A program made the position numbers and the translations under genes. A stretch of 64,000 bases of DNA from Actinobacteria bacterium OV450. Lineage in GTDB: Bacteria > Actinomycetota > Actinomycetes > Streptomycetales > Streptomycetaceae. Within the stretch, counting starts at the first letter, position 1. Each line of letters opens with the position of its first letter. Below the pieces are notes generated by a model. The model was not told the origin of the DNA, ran no database searches, and saw only the letters and a list, made by a program, of their open reading frames with translations. Where the stretch lies: assembly GCA_001298555.1 (NCBI GenBank), contig LJCW01000372.1:1-64000 (forward strand), written 5' to 3'. Positions 15,614-23,662 of this stretch are shown one piece after another.

Positions 15614-15826
15614 AACATCCTCCAAGGCTCAGCTGCCGGGTTTCGACCTGCGACCTGCAAAAACGGCCGCACTCTTTCGCGACCCACGGTCAAAAGGCTA
15701 CGCGGTGCGCGCACCCCCGTGCGTCCGGACCGGCAGCCGCGCCCCGACGCGTCCGCGGCCGGGGCCGGGGCCGCCGCGGGCGCGGCTGCGGTCGGGGCCC
15801 TGCCGGGCGGCCAGCACGCTGGACTG

Positions 15827-16765
15827 ATGAGCAACGCACCGGTGGTCGTGGGGGTCGACGGATCCGATCACAGTCTCCTGGCCCTGGAATGGGCGCGGAC
15901 CGCCGCGCTCCGGCACGGGGCCCCGCTCGTGGTCGCACACGTGCTGCCCGACAGTGCGCAGTTGTACGCGGCGCGCCGCTCCTCGCTCGCGGACCCCTCG
16001 CAACCGCAGGAGTACGCCGACCCCGTCGGCGTGCGCGTGCGGGACGTCCTCGCCGGAGCGGCCGGCCTGCCGGAACAGGTGCGCTACGACGCGCTGGAGG
16101 GCTCCGTGCCCGAAGCCCTGCGGGTGGCCGGGGAGGGCTCCCGGATGCTCGTGATGGGCTCACGGGGCCGCGGCGGCTTCGCGGCCCTGCTGCTCGGCTC
16201 GAACAGCCGCGCCGTGGCCTCCACGGCGGCGTGCCCGGTGGTGGTGGTCCCGCACGACGCCCGCAGGGCTGCGGACGCCCCGGCGGATCCGTCCGGCGGC
16301 CCGGTGGTGCTCGGCCTGCACGCCGCGGAGACCCCGGACGACGTCCTGGTCTTCGCCTTCACGGAGGCGGCCGCCCGGGGGACCACCGTCCAGGTGGTCT
16401 CCGCGTACGCGATCCCGCCGGCGCCGACGACGGTGGTGGACAGCCCGTTCCAGGTGATCCCGCCCGAGGGCCTGGCCGACGACGGGAACGCGGTGCCCGC
16501 GGAGCGGGAGATGCTGCGCTCCCAGACGGAGCGGCTCGCGCCGCTGCGGAAGCGGTGGCCCGGGGTGCGGGTGGAGCAGGCGGCGGTCCCGGGCGACGCG
16601 GCGGAGCGCCTGGTGACGGCTTCCCGGTCGGCGGCCGTCGTGGTCGTGGGCCGTCACCACCCGCGGCGCACGGTCGGCTCCCTGACGATCGGCTCGGTGG
16701 CTCATGCGGTGCTCCACCACGCGCACGGTCCGGTGGCGGTCGTTCCGACGCTGTCAGCCTCCTGA
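15827..16765 (+). CDS. Universal stress protein with two Usp domains
   Basis: A 312-aa protein from the ATG at 15827. Domain 1 (about 1-145) begins APVVVGVDGSDHSLLALEWA and has the ATP-binding loop LVMGSRGRGGFAALLLGSNS followed by CPVVVVPH. Domain 2 (about 160-308) begins GGPVVLGLHAAETPDDVLVF and has VVVVGRHHPRRTVGSLTIGS followed by GPVAVVP. Both retain the G-2x-G-9x-G(S/T) nucleotide-binding pattern in some form. Tandem Usp proteins in actinobacteria respond to hypoxia, stationary phase and other stresses. It is probably monocistronic. Confidence 0.93.
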   Translation: MSNAPVVVGVDGSDHSLLALEWARTAALRHGAPLVVAHVLPDSAQLYAARRSSLADPSQPQEYADPVGVRVRDVLAGAAGLPEQVRYDALEGSVPEALRVAGEGSRMLVMGSRGRGGFAALLLGSNSRAVASTAACPVVVVPHDARRAADAPADPSGGPVVLGLHAAETPDDVLVFAFTEAAARGTTVQVVSAYAIPPAPTTVVDSPFQVIPPEGLADDGNAVPAEREMLRSQTERLAPLRKRWPGVRVEQAAVPGDAAERLVTASRSAAVVVVGRHHPRRTVGSLTIGSVAHAVLHHAHGPVAVVPTLSAS

Positions 16766-16870
16766 GCTGCGAAGGGGTGGCATCAATCGGCCCGTCCGGG
16801 GGAAGGTGGGGTGCGGGGGGTCTGCTTCGCGCCGGCGAAGGAGGACGACCGGACCACGGGGTGGTTGCCC

Positions 16871-17047
16871 ATGCCCGACACGCAGCCGAACGACGCGCCG
16901 GAGACCGTGGCGCAGCGCAGAGCGCGCAGAGCGCAGTTCCTGCGCGACCTGATGGAGGCGCGGGCCCTGCGGGACCGCGTCCAGCCCCGCCGCGCCCGCG
17001 CGGCCCGCATGCGCCAGCAAATGCGCATGCGCACCTTCCGCTGGTGA
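16871..17047 (+). CDS. Small basic Arg-rich protein, unknown function
   Basis: A 58-aa protein (MPDTQPNDAPETVAQRRARR...) with an acidic N-terminus and a helical, very Arg-rich remainder (AQFLRDLMEARALRDRVQPR, then ARAARMRQQMRMRTFRW). GGGGTGG lies about 6 bp before the ATG. A GTG at 16811 would give a 78-aa version, so the start is uncertain. It could bind nucleic acid through the charged helix. I do not recognise a family with a known role. It sits between the Usp gene and the tadA pair. Confidence 0.6.
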   Translation: MPDTQPNDAPETVAQRRARRAQFLRDLMEARALRDRVQPRRARAARMRQQMRMRTFRW

Positions 17048-17303
17048 CGAGCACCCGCCCCGGACCCCCGCGGGGTGGGCGGCGCAGGGGGTCGGCGGGG
17101 GGCCGGGCAGCCCCCGTACGACCCCCGCGACAGGCGGCGCGGCACGACGCAAGCGCGGAAGACCTCTCGCAAAGCCGCTGTTTCTGCCACGATGCCGATT
17201 GGGCGGGGCACGAAACGGCGAGCAGCACAGTCGTTCCAACCCTTCCCACCTCCGGCCGGGGGGACCTCCAACCGGCACGCCTAAGACCAGTGGGAGAGTC
17301 ACG

Positions 17304-17852
17304 GTGTACTTCGCCGCACTGCTCGCGCGCACCGAAGACGGGTGGGAAGCGAGCGACATGGAACTCGACGACGTCGAGTCCCTCAGTGATCTGATCGATC
17401 TCGCGCGTGCCGCCGCTGTCGACGACGACACGGTGGTCGCCCTCATCGAGCAGGAGGACGCCTGGTTCGGCGTCGTCCGCGTGGACGGGGAGGAGGACCC
17501 GCGGTATTTCGTGTCGAACGCCTCCGCGGCCTCCCGCAGCTCCTACGGCTCGATGCTGACCGAAGAGCTGCTGGGCAGCGACGAGGAGGACGACGAACTC
17601 GACGAACTGGACCTGGACGGCACCGAGGACGGCGAGGAGGACACCATCGCCGCGTTCACCGGTGCCGACGACGAGGAGGACGACGAGGAGCCGGCGGGCG
17701 CGGAACCGGTCCCGGCCGGCCCGCTCGGCGACCCCCGGCTGCTGGACGACCTCGGGGTCGGCCACAAAAAACTGATGACCCTCGACGGGGACGCCCTCTC
17801 GGAGATCGCCGAGTCCCTCGGCGCCACCGAGGTGCTGGAGGCCGTCCGCTAG
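17304..17852 (+). CDS. tRNA adenosine deaminase-associated protein
   Basis: A 182-aa acidic protein from the GTG at 17304 (VYFAALLARTEDGWEASDME). The ordered N-terminal part (1-80) includes LSDLIDLARAAAVDDDTVVA and AWFGVVRVDGEEDPRYFVSN. The middle (about 90-130) is almost all Asp/Glu. The C-terminal part (about 145-182) is DPRLLDDLGVGHKKLMTLDG, then ALSEIAESLGATEVLEAVR. The family is always found next to tadA. Its stop shares one base with the tadA GTG, so translation is coupled. The name records the neighbourhood; the molecular role is not established. Confidence 0.92.
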   Translation: MYFAALLARTEDGWEASDMELDDVESLSDLIDLARAAAVDDDTVVALIEQEDAWFGVVRVDGEEDPRYFVSNASAASRSSYGSMLTEELLGSDEEDDELDELDLDGTEDGEEDTIAAFTGADDEEDDEEPAGAEPVPAGPLGDPRLLDDLGVGHKKLMTLDGDALSEIAESLGATEVLEAVR

Positions 17853-18343
17853 TGATCACCACGCACCACCCCCTGCACGGCCCCGATCCCGTACGGGACC
17901 CGTGGCGGGACTCCATGCGCCTGGCGCTCCAGGAGGCCGCCCGGGCGGTGCCGGCCGGCGACGTGCCGGTCGGCGCCGTCGTGCTGGGCCCGGACGGCGA
18001 GGTCCTCGCCACCGGGTTCAACGAGCGCGAGGCCACCGGCGACCCCACGGCGCACGCCGAAGTGCTGGCGCTGCGCCGGGCGGCCGCCCGGCTCGGGGAA
18101 TGGCGGCTTCCGGGGTGCACCCTCGTGGTGACCCTGGAGCCGTGCGTGATGTGCGCGGGCGCCCTCGTACAGTCCCGGGTGGCCCGGGTCGTCTACGGCG
18201 CCGACGACGAGAAGGCGGGAGCCGCGGGGTCGCTCTGGGACCTCGTGCGCGACCGCCGGCTCAACCACCGCCCGGAGGTGATCCGTGGCGTGCTCGCGCA
18301 GGAGTGCGCACGGCAGCTGACGGACTTCTTCCGCGACCGCTGA
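17852..18343 (+). CDS. tadA: tRNA-specific adenosine deaminase
   Basis: A 163-aa zinc deaminase that converts A34 to inosine in tRNA-Arg(ACG), a tRNA whose gene is also in this window (36560-36632). The catalytic motif THAEVLALRRA (His and the proton-shuttling Glu near residue 70) and the zinc PCVMCAGAL (near 101-109) are both intact. The downstream ADDEKAGAAGSLWDL and the basic C-terminal helix are typical. The GTG start at 17852 overlaps the stop of the associated-protein gene. Confidence 0.96.
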   Translation: MITTHHPLHGPDPVRDPWRDSMRLALQEAARAVPAGDVPVGAVVLGPDGEVLATGFNEREATGDPTAHAEVLALRRAAARLGEWRLPGCTLVVTLEPCVMCAGALVQSRVARVVYGADDEKAGAAGSLWDLVRDRRLNHRPEVIRGVLAQECARQLTDFFRDR

Positions 18344-18400
18344 GGCGGCTCGGCGGCATCGATTTCATTTGATGCCGATCCTTAGGCTAGGATCCATCTC

Positions 18401-18485
18401 GGTAGTGTGTCCGAGTGGCCGAAGGAGCTCGCCTCGAAAGCGAGTATGGGGCAACCCATCGGGGGTTCAAATCCCTCCACTACCG
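18401..18485 (+). tRNA. tRNA-Ser (anticodon CGA)
   Basis: Acceptor arm GGTAGTG pairs with CACTACC. The anticodon loop CTCGAAA carries CGA. The long variable arm (TATGGGGCAACCCATC) and the T-arm GGGGGTTCAAATCCC are class II serine features. Length is 85 nt. CCA is not encoded. It reads UCG. Confidence 0.97.
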
Positions 18486-18495
18486 CTTCGACCGA

Positions 18496-18525
18496 GAGCC
18501 CCGCCCCGCAAGGGACGGGGCTTTC
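18496..18525 (+). terminator. Intrinsic terminator of tRNA-Ser(CGA)
   Basis: AGCCCCG...CGGGGCT forms a GC-rich stem around CCCCGCAAGGGA, followed by TTTC, about 11 bp behind the tRNA. Confidence 0.75.
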
Positions 18526-18603
18526 GGCGTATCCGGGGCATCCCGACACGGCCCTCCGGATGACGGCCGCGTGACCGCCCGCCCGCTCGGCCGTTGTCAC
18601 GGC

Positions 18604-18891
18604 ATGACCAAGACCCAGCGCATGCTCGCCGCCTTCGCCCTCGCGGGGGCCGCCGCGGGCCTCGCCGCACCGGCCGCCTCCGCCGCCCCCATGGCCCCGA
18701 TCACCCTCCCGGACCTGCCGCAGGCCGCCCCGGGCATGCCGCAGGGGGCCACGCCCGGCTCCGTCCAGGAGATCGGCTCCAAGCTCAACGAGCTGGACAA
18801 GCTCGGCCAGCTGACGGAGCTACCGAACCAGCTGACGCCCGTCATCGCCCCCGTGGAGCCCGTACTGGGGATCCTCGGCGGCATCGAATAG
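18604..18891 (+). CDS. Small secreted protein
   Basis: A 95-aa protein with a Sec signal peptide (MTKTQRMLAAFALAGAAAGL, cleavage probably after PAASA near residue 29). The mature part is about 65 residues, rich in Leu, Pro and Gly: APITLPDLPQAAPGMPQGAT, then NELDKLGQLTELPNQLTPVI and ending EPVLGILGGIE. It resembles small exported Streptomyces proteins made in aerial growth, but lacks the cysteines and GN motif of chaplins and is not a rodlin I recognise. Function unknown. It has its own strong terminator. Confidence 0.8.
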   Translation: MTKTQRMLAAFALAGAAAGLAAPAASAAPMAPITLPDLPQAAPGMPQGATPGSVQEIGSKLNELDKLGQLTELPNQLTPVIAPVEPVLGILGGIE

Positions 18892-18923
18892 CCGACCGCC
18901 GCGGACACGCCGCCGGCCCCGCG

Positions 18924-18962
18924 TACGCCGAAGGCCCCGACCGGGGTCGGGGCCTTCGGCGT
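18924..18962. terminator. Strong terminator behind the small secreted protein gene
   Basis: TACGCCGAAGGCCCCGACC and its reverse complement form a near-perfect 17-19 bp stem around GGGG, starting 33 bp after the stop. Confidence 0.8.
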
Positions 18963-19273
18963 AACGGGACGGGGAAAGTGGCGTCGGGGGACGAGCCACT
19001 TCCCCCGACGAGGACGGAACCTGCCAGTCCGCGCCGCAGTCAGGGGGAAGCTTGCGGCTCGGACCCCGCAGTGAGGTCCTGTCCCTCACCCGCCGGTTTC
19101 CTGCCAGAACCGGTGGGCTCGTCTTCCATCCTGGGTCACGCGCACCCGCCTGCGCTGCGGCAAAGGACCCGGACGCCCGGGCCATTGGTCCATAAAGGCC
19201 TGATGAGTGTCCGAAGACGAACGGTTAGACTCACCCGACTTTGCAGGACCGGTTGGGGAGGCCGACACCGCAC
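18963..19273. other. Intergenic stretch without a supported gene
   Basis: No ORF with protein-like composition is convincing. Near the 3' end, GGTTAGACTC (about 19224-19233) resembles a -10 element and may drive the small membrane peptide gene at 19274. Nothing else is evident. Confidence 0.4.
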
Positions 19274-19435
19274 ATGGACACCAAGAAGATGATCATGGGT
19301 GGGCTCGTCGTGTTCGTGCTCTTCGTGATCATCACCCAGCCGGTCAAGGCGGCCGACATCGTCAAAATAGGGTTCCAGGGCATATCGGACGCGGCCCACG
19401 GCATCGGCGCGTTCATGACCGAACTGGTGCGCTGA
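19274..19435 (+). CDS. 53-aa single-span membrane peptide
   Basis: A very small protein, MDTKKMIMGGLVVFVLFVII, then TQPVKAADIVKIGFQGISDA and AHGIGAFMTELVR. Residues 7-22 form a hydrophobic helix preceded by two lysines, so it is either one inner-membrane span or a signal peptide cleaved after VKA. The C-terminal part is amphipathic. It lies directly upstream of the developmental sigma factor pair and has its own terminator. Similar peptides are conserved in Streptomyces as far as I recall, but no function is known. Confidence 0.75.
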   Translation: MDTKKMIMGGLVVFVLFVIITQPVKAADIVKIGFQGISDAAHGIGAFMTELVR

Positions 19436-19467
19436 CCCGTACGCCGACGCGACTTCCGGAACGACCG

Positions 19468-19498
19468 GCCCCCCACTCCGAACGGGTGGGGGGCTTTT
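19468..19498 (+). terminator. Intrinsic terminator with T tract
   Basis: GCCCCCCAC pairs with GTGGGGGGC around a TCCGAACG loop and is followed by TTTT. It sits about 32 bp after the membrane peptide stop. Confidence 0.85.
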
Positions 19499-19684
19499 GC
19501 GTGGGCTTCCGCGCCGCATTTCGCGTCGGCTTTTGCATTCCGCACCCCCACAATGACCTCATCCAAAACACCCCATTATGCCCAACTTGCCCTCAACACG
19601 GTGATATACGGTGCTTGCACACAGTGCACATGTCTTGTGATGCTATGACCGCTTTTGACGGATGAGTTGACATGAAGGGGTGGC

Positions 19685-20671
<987 letters not shown>

Positions 20672-20891
20672 CTGGAACGGGTGGAGATCGTTCCGCCGTT
20701 TCCCCACAGAACGGGCTCATTCAGCTCTGTCGCTGGAGATATATGTCGACATGGCGCTACAGCGCGTTGCCGACATGTGACATTCTGCTGGAACCGCGTT
20801 TGCCGCAGCCCCGCCTCCGGTATTCAGGTGGAGGCTGCGTTCCTCCGACGGGCGCGCAGTACGCGACCGTCCGCGACCTCAAGGGGGTGGC

Positions 20892-21740
20892 ATGTCCGTA
20901 GACCAGGGCAGCTCCAAGGTGCTCACGCTCGTCAAGAGCGCTGCGCCGTCAGCACCTGCAGCGTCTGACCGCTCGGAAGCCATCGACACCCGCACCCTCT
21001 CCCGCTCCCTCTTCCAGCGACTTGCCGCCCTGGACGCGGACAGCCCCGAACGGGCGTACGTACGTGACACCCTGATCGAGCTGAACCTGCCCCTGGTGCG
21101 GTACGCCGCCGCTCGCTTCCGCAGCCGGAACGAGCCGATGGAGGACATCGTCCAGGTCGGCACGATCGGCCTGATCAAGGCGATCGACCGGTTCGACTGC
21201 GAACGCGGCGTGGAGTTCCCGACGTTCGCGATGCCGACCGTCGTGGGCGAGATCAAACGATTCTTTAGGGACACCTCCTGGTCCGTGCGCGTCCCGCGCC
21301 GCCTCCAGGAGCTGCGCCTCGCCCTCACCAAGGCGAGTGACGAGCTCGCCCAGAAGCTCGACCGCTCGCCCACCGTGCCGGAACTGGCCGCGGTGCTCGG
21401 GGTGTCGGAGGAGGACGTCGTCGACGGCCTCGCCGTGGGCAACGCCTACACCGCCTCCTCGCTCGACTCGCCCTCACCCGAGGACGAGGGCGGCGAGGGC
21501 TCGCTCGCGGACCGCCTCGGCTACGAGGACACCGCGCTCGAAGGCGTCGAGTACCGCGAGTCGCTGAAGCCGCTGCTCGCCAAACTCCCGCCCCGGGAAC
21601 GGCAGATCATCATGCTGCGGTTCTTCGCGAACATGACGCAGTCGCAGATCGGCGAGGAGGTCGGCATCTCCCAGATGCACGTCTCCCGGCTGCTCACGCG
21701 CACGCTGGCGCAGCTCCGGATGGGCCTGATCGGCGAGTGA
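20892..21740 (+). CDS. sigN: SigB/SigF-family RNA polymerase sigma factor (probable SigN)
   Basis: A 282-aa sigma factor closely related to the preceding gene product. Region 2 is nearly identical (NLPLVRYAAARFRSRNEPME, DIVQVGTIGLIKAIDRFD). Region 3 is LDRSPTVPELAAVLGVSEED. Region 4 is LPPRERQIIMLRFFANMTQS, then QIGEEVGISQMHVSRLLTRT. The N-terminal extension is only about 30 residues, without the Pro repeats of its neighbour. A 220-bp gap separates the two genes, so it probably has its own promoter. In S. coelicolor the downstream member of this tandem is sigN, active in early aerial development. I assign the symbol by order and similarity. No anti-sigma gene lies beside it. Confidence 0.88.
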   Translation: MSVDQGSSKVLTLVKSAAPSAPAASDRSEAIDTRTLSRSLFQRLAALDADSPERAYVRDTLIELNLPLVRYAAARFRSRNEPMEDIVQVGTIGLIKAIDRFDCERGVEFPTFAMPTVVGEIKRFFRDTSWSVRVPRRLQELRLALTKASDELAQKLDRSPTVPELAAVLGVSEEDVVDGLAVGNAYTASSLDSPSPEDEGGEGSLADRLGYEDTALEGVEYRESLKPLLAKLPPRERQIIMLRFFANMTQSQIGEEVGISQMHVSRLLTRTLAQLRMGLIGE

Positions 21741-21815
21741 TCCACGAGTAAGTGATCCACGAGTAGTCGCCGCAACTCCCTTCCCATCTGACGGGTGGTC
21801 ATCCAGACTGCCGCG

Positions 21816-22514
21816 ATGCGAAGGGAACGCCGCGCGATGACCCTCGTGGCCCTGTGCTGTACGGCCGCCGCACTCCTGACCGGATGCGGCGGCCCGGCAC
21901 GCGACGGCTACGCTGCCGCGGGAGCCGTGGCCCCCGGCCCGGAGCGGCGCGCGGGCGACAACGTGGCGCCCGAGGGGCCGGTGGAGTTGCAGCAGCTGGG
22001 CGGAGCCCCTTCTTCCGCCACCCGTACGTCGTCCGGCACCCCGCCTCCGCAGAGCCCTGCCGACTCCGCCCGGGCCGAAGCCACGACCGTCCCGCCCGGT
22101 ACCGTCCCGCCGGCCGGGACCCCGCCCGGGTCCGGTCCGCCCGCACCGCCCCCGGGATCCCCCGCGACGACCACACCGGGGACGACACCCCCGGCGGTGC
22201 CGGCCACCCCGGCGAACCTGACGCTTGGCACCCCGGCCCGCGCCCCGGCGGCGGACCGCTGGTGCGAGAAGGTCACGGTGGCGTTCACCAACACGGGCAC
22301 CACGGCGGCCCGTTCGGGCACGGTCACGTTCTCGACGCACATCATCGGCGCCCTCGGCATCGACTGGGCCACGATCACGACGACCCAGCCCCTCCCGGCC
22401 CCGATCCCCGCAGGCGCGACGAGGAAGCAGACCTACACGGTCTGCGTCGAGTCCTGGCGGGTCCCCCTGGGCATGCGCGTGGAAACGCAGAAAACCACAG
22501 CCACCTGGACCTGA
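21816..22514 (+). CDS. Secreted lipoprotein with Pro/Thr-rich linker
   Basis: About 232 aa. A lipoprotein signal peptide is clear: MRRERRAMTLVALCCTAAAL, lipobox LTGC with Cys near residue 24. An ATG at 21837 is an alternative start. Residues about 60-140 are a disordered Pro/Thr/Ser linker (PPGTVPPAGTPPGSGPPAPP). The C-terminal domain (about 145-232) has two cysteines (RWCEKVTVAFTNTGTTAARS and YTVCVESWRVPLGMRV) and looks like a small beta-sandwich similar to carbohydrate- or DUF-type surface domains. The function is unknown. It is close behind the sigma factor gene and preceded by a duplicated GTGATCCACGAGTA (21737-21765). Confidence 0.83.
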   Translation: MRRERRAMTLVALCCTAAALLTGCGGPARDGYAAAGAVAPGPERRAGDNVAPEGPVELQQLGGAPSSATRTSSGTPPPQSPADSARAEATTVPPGTVPPAGTPPGSGPPAPPPGSPATTTPGTTPPAVPATPANLTLGTPARAPAADRWCEKVTVAFTNTGTTAARSGTVTFSTHIIGALGIDWATITTTQPLPAPIPAGATRKQTYTVCVESWRVPLGMRVETQKTTATWT

Positions 22515-22599
22515 CCCCGCCGCCCGAGCCACGCCCAGCCCCGCCGCCGCCTGCGGCCGGGACCCGGGGCGCAATACCGCCCCTCAGCCTTGGGACCGC

Positions 22600-22790
22600 C
22601 TGAGGCACGGCGGCTCGGGGGCAGAGTCCCCGCAGCCCCCGCCGGCGCCCGGGCCCGTCCAGCCCCGCTGGCGCCCGAGCCCGTCCGGCCCCGCCGGCGC
22701 TTGAGGCGCGGGGGCCCGGGGCGGAGTCCCGTACCCCTCAGCCTCGCCGGCGCTTGAGGCGCGGGGGCAGAGCTCCCGCGGCGGCGCCGC
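22600..22790. repeat. Cluster of GC-rich intergenic repeats (CGCCGGCGCTTGAGGCGCGG type)
   Basis: The element CGCCGGCGCTTGAGGCGCGG occurs twice (about 22694-22713 and 22747-22766), with degenerate copies CGCTGGCGCCCGAG and CGCCGGCGCCCG before it. Similar GCCGGCG-TTTGAGG-CGC elements are scattered between genes in many Streptomyces. The stretch from 22515 to 22832 holds no gene. Confidence 0.65.
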
Positions 22791-22832
22791 ACTCACCCCG
22801 GAGCCCGTCCAGCGACCCGGCCAGGGCCTTGG

Positions 22833-23084
22833 CTACCGCAGGGCGAGCCAGCACACCGCCCCGACCAACAGCACGACCCCGAGCCCCACGCCCAGCCACA
22901 GCCCGGCCTTGGACCCGGACCCCGAGGCCTGGGCCTGCCGCCGCCGGGATCCGGGCGCGGCCGGACCGGCCCCGGCCCCCGGCCCGGCCGGTGCCGCCTC
23001 CTCGACGAACGCCCGGAACATCTGAGTGCTGCCCGCGGGGTCGTAGTTGCCCTCGGGGCCCTGTGAGTTGTGGTTCGCAGCCAT
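22833..23084 (-). CDS. Small C-tail-anchored membrane protein
   Basis: An 83-aa protein, MAANHNSQGPEGNYDPAGST, then QMFRAFVEEAAPAGPGA, a Gly/Ala/Ser linker with the basic patch SRRRQAQ, and one C-terminal membrane helix (LWLGVGLGVVLLVGAVCWLA, about 62-81) ending in LR. The N-terminal MFRAFVEEA motif looks like the conserved functional part. No known function. It diverges from the MarR gene; its start lies about 64 bp before the MarR operator. Confidence 0.72.
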   Translation of the reverse strand: MAANHNSQGPEGNYDPAGSTQMFRAFVEEAAPAGPGAGAGPAAPGSRRRQAQASGSGSKAGLWLGVGLGVVLLVGAVCWLALR

Positions 23085-23147
23085 GCGCAGGACCCTAGCG
23101 GGTTTTCCGATTCCTTTACCGCCCCCACCCCCCTATTCATTTGCCTG

Positions 23148-23183
23148 TAGCAACCAATCGCTTCTATGGTTGCCCTAAGCAAC
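23148..23183. promoter_or_regulatory. Probable MarR operator
   Basis: GCAACCA (23150-23156) and TGGTTGC (23167-23173) form an inverted repeat, flanked by TAGCAAC on the left and by CCTAAGCAAC on the right, so GCAAC occurs three times. It lies 31-64 bp before the MarR ATG at 23214, where the promoter should be. Autoregulation is inferred from symmetry and position. Confidence 0.6.
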
Positions 23184-23213
23184 AACATCAGCAGAGGAGG
23201 GAGGGCGGAGCCC

Positions 23214-23648
23214 ATGCCCACGGAAACGCAGCCCCACCCCACCCGCTACGAGGAGCTGGCCCGCCAGCTCACCGGCATCGGCGCGGTCAAGCGCGACCTC
23301 GCCCGCATGCTCCCCCCGGACTGCCCGGCCGGCTCCGCCGCCGTCCTCACCGTGCTCGACCGCCACGGCGAAATGCGGCTCAGCCGCCTCGCCGACCTCA
23401 TGGCCATCGACATCTCGGTGACCAGCCGCCACGTCGCCCACGTCGCCGACCGCGGGTGGATCACCCGCGACGTCGACCCCGGCGACGGCCGTTGCCGGAT
23501 CCTGCGGCTCACCCCGGCCGGCCACGCGCTCCTCGCCGAGCTCGGCGCGCGCTACACCGGCGCGCTGGAGAAGGCCCTGGCCGACTGGTCCGCCCACGAC
23601 ATCGACGTACTCAACACCTTGCTGACCCGGCTCCGATCGAGCTTCTAG
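23214..23648 (+). CDS. MarR-family transcriptional regulator
   Basis: A 144-aa winged-helix regulator from the ATG at 23214, with a strong GGAGGGAGGGCGGAG sequence before it. An upstream GTG at 23166 lies inside the operator and is rejected. The MarR core is visible: AVLTVLDRHGEMRLSRLADL, the recognition helix DISVTSRHVAHVADRGWITR, and the wing DVDPGDGRCRILRLTPAGHA. It precedes an EmrB/QacA-type efflux gene by 14 bp, the standard MarR-pump operon. The ligand is probably one of the pump substrates. Confidence 0.93.
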   Translation: MPTETQPHPTRYEELARQLTGIGAVKRDLARMLPPDCPAGSAAVLTVLDRHGEMRLSRLADLMAIDISVTSRHVAHVADRGWITRDVDPGDGRCRILRLTPAGHALLAELGARYTGALEKALADWSAHDIDVLNTLLTRLRSSF

Positions 23649-23662
23649 ACAAAAGGAACCCC

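Noticed and set aside
23141..23662. N-terminal extension of the MFS protein in frame with the MarR region
   Set aside because: The upstream frame reads through the MarR gene and operator; the real start is the ATG at 23663 next to AAAAGGAACC.
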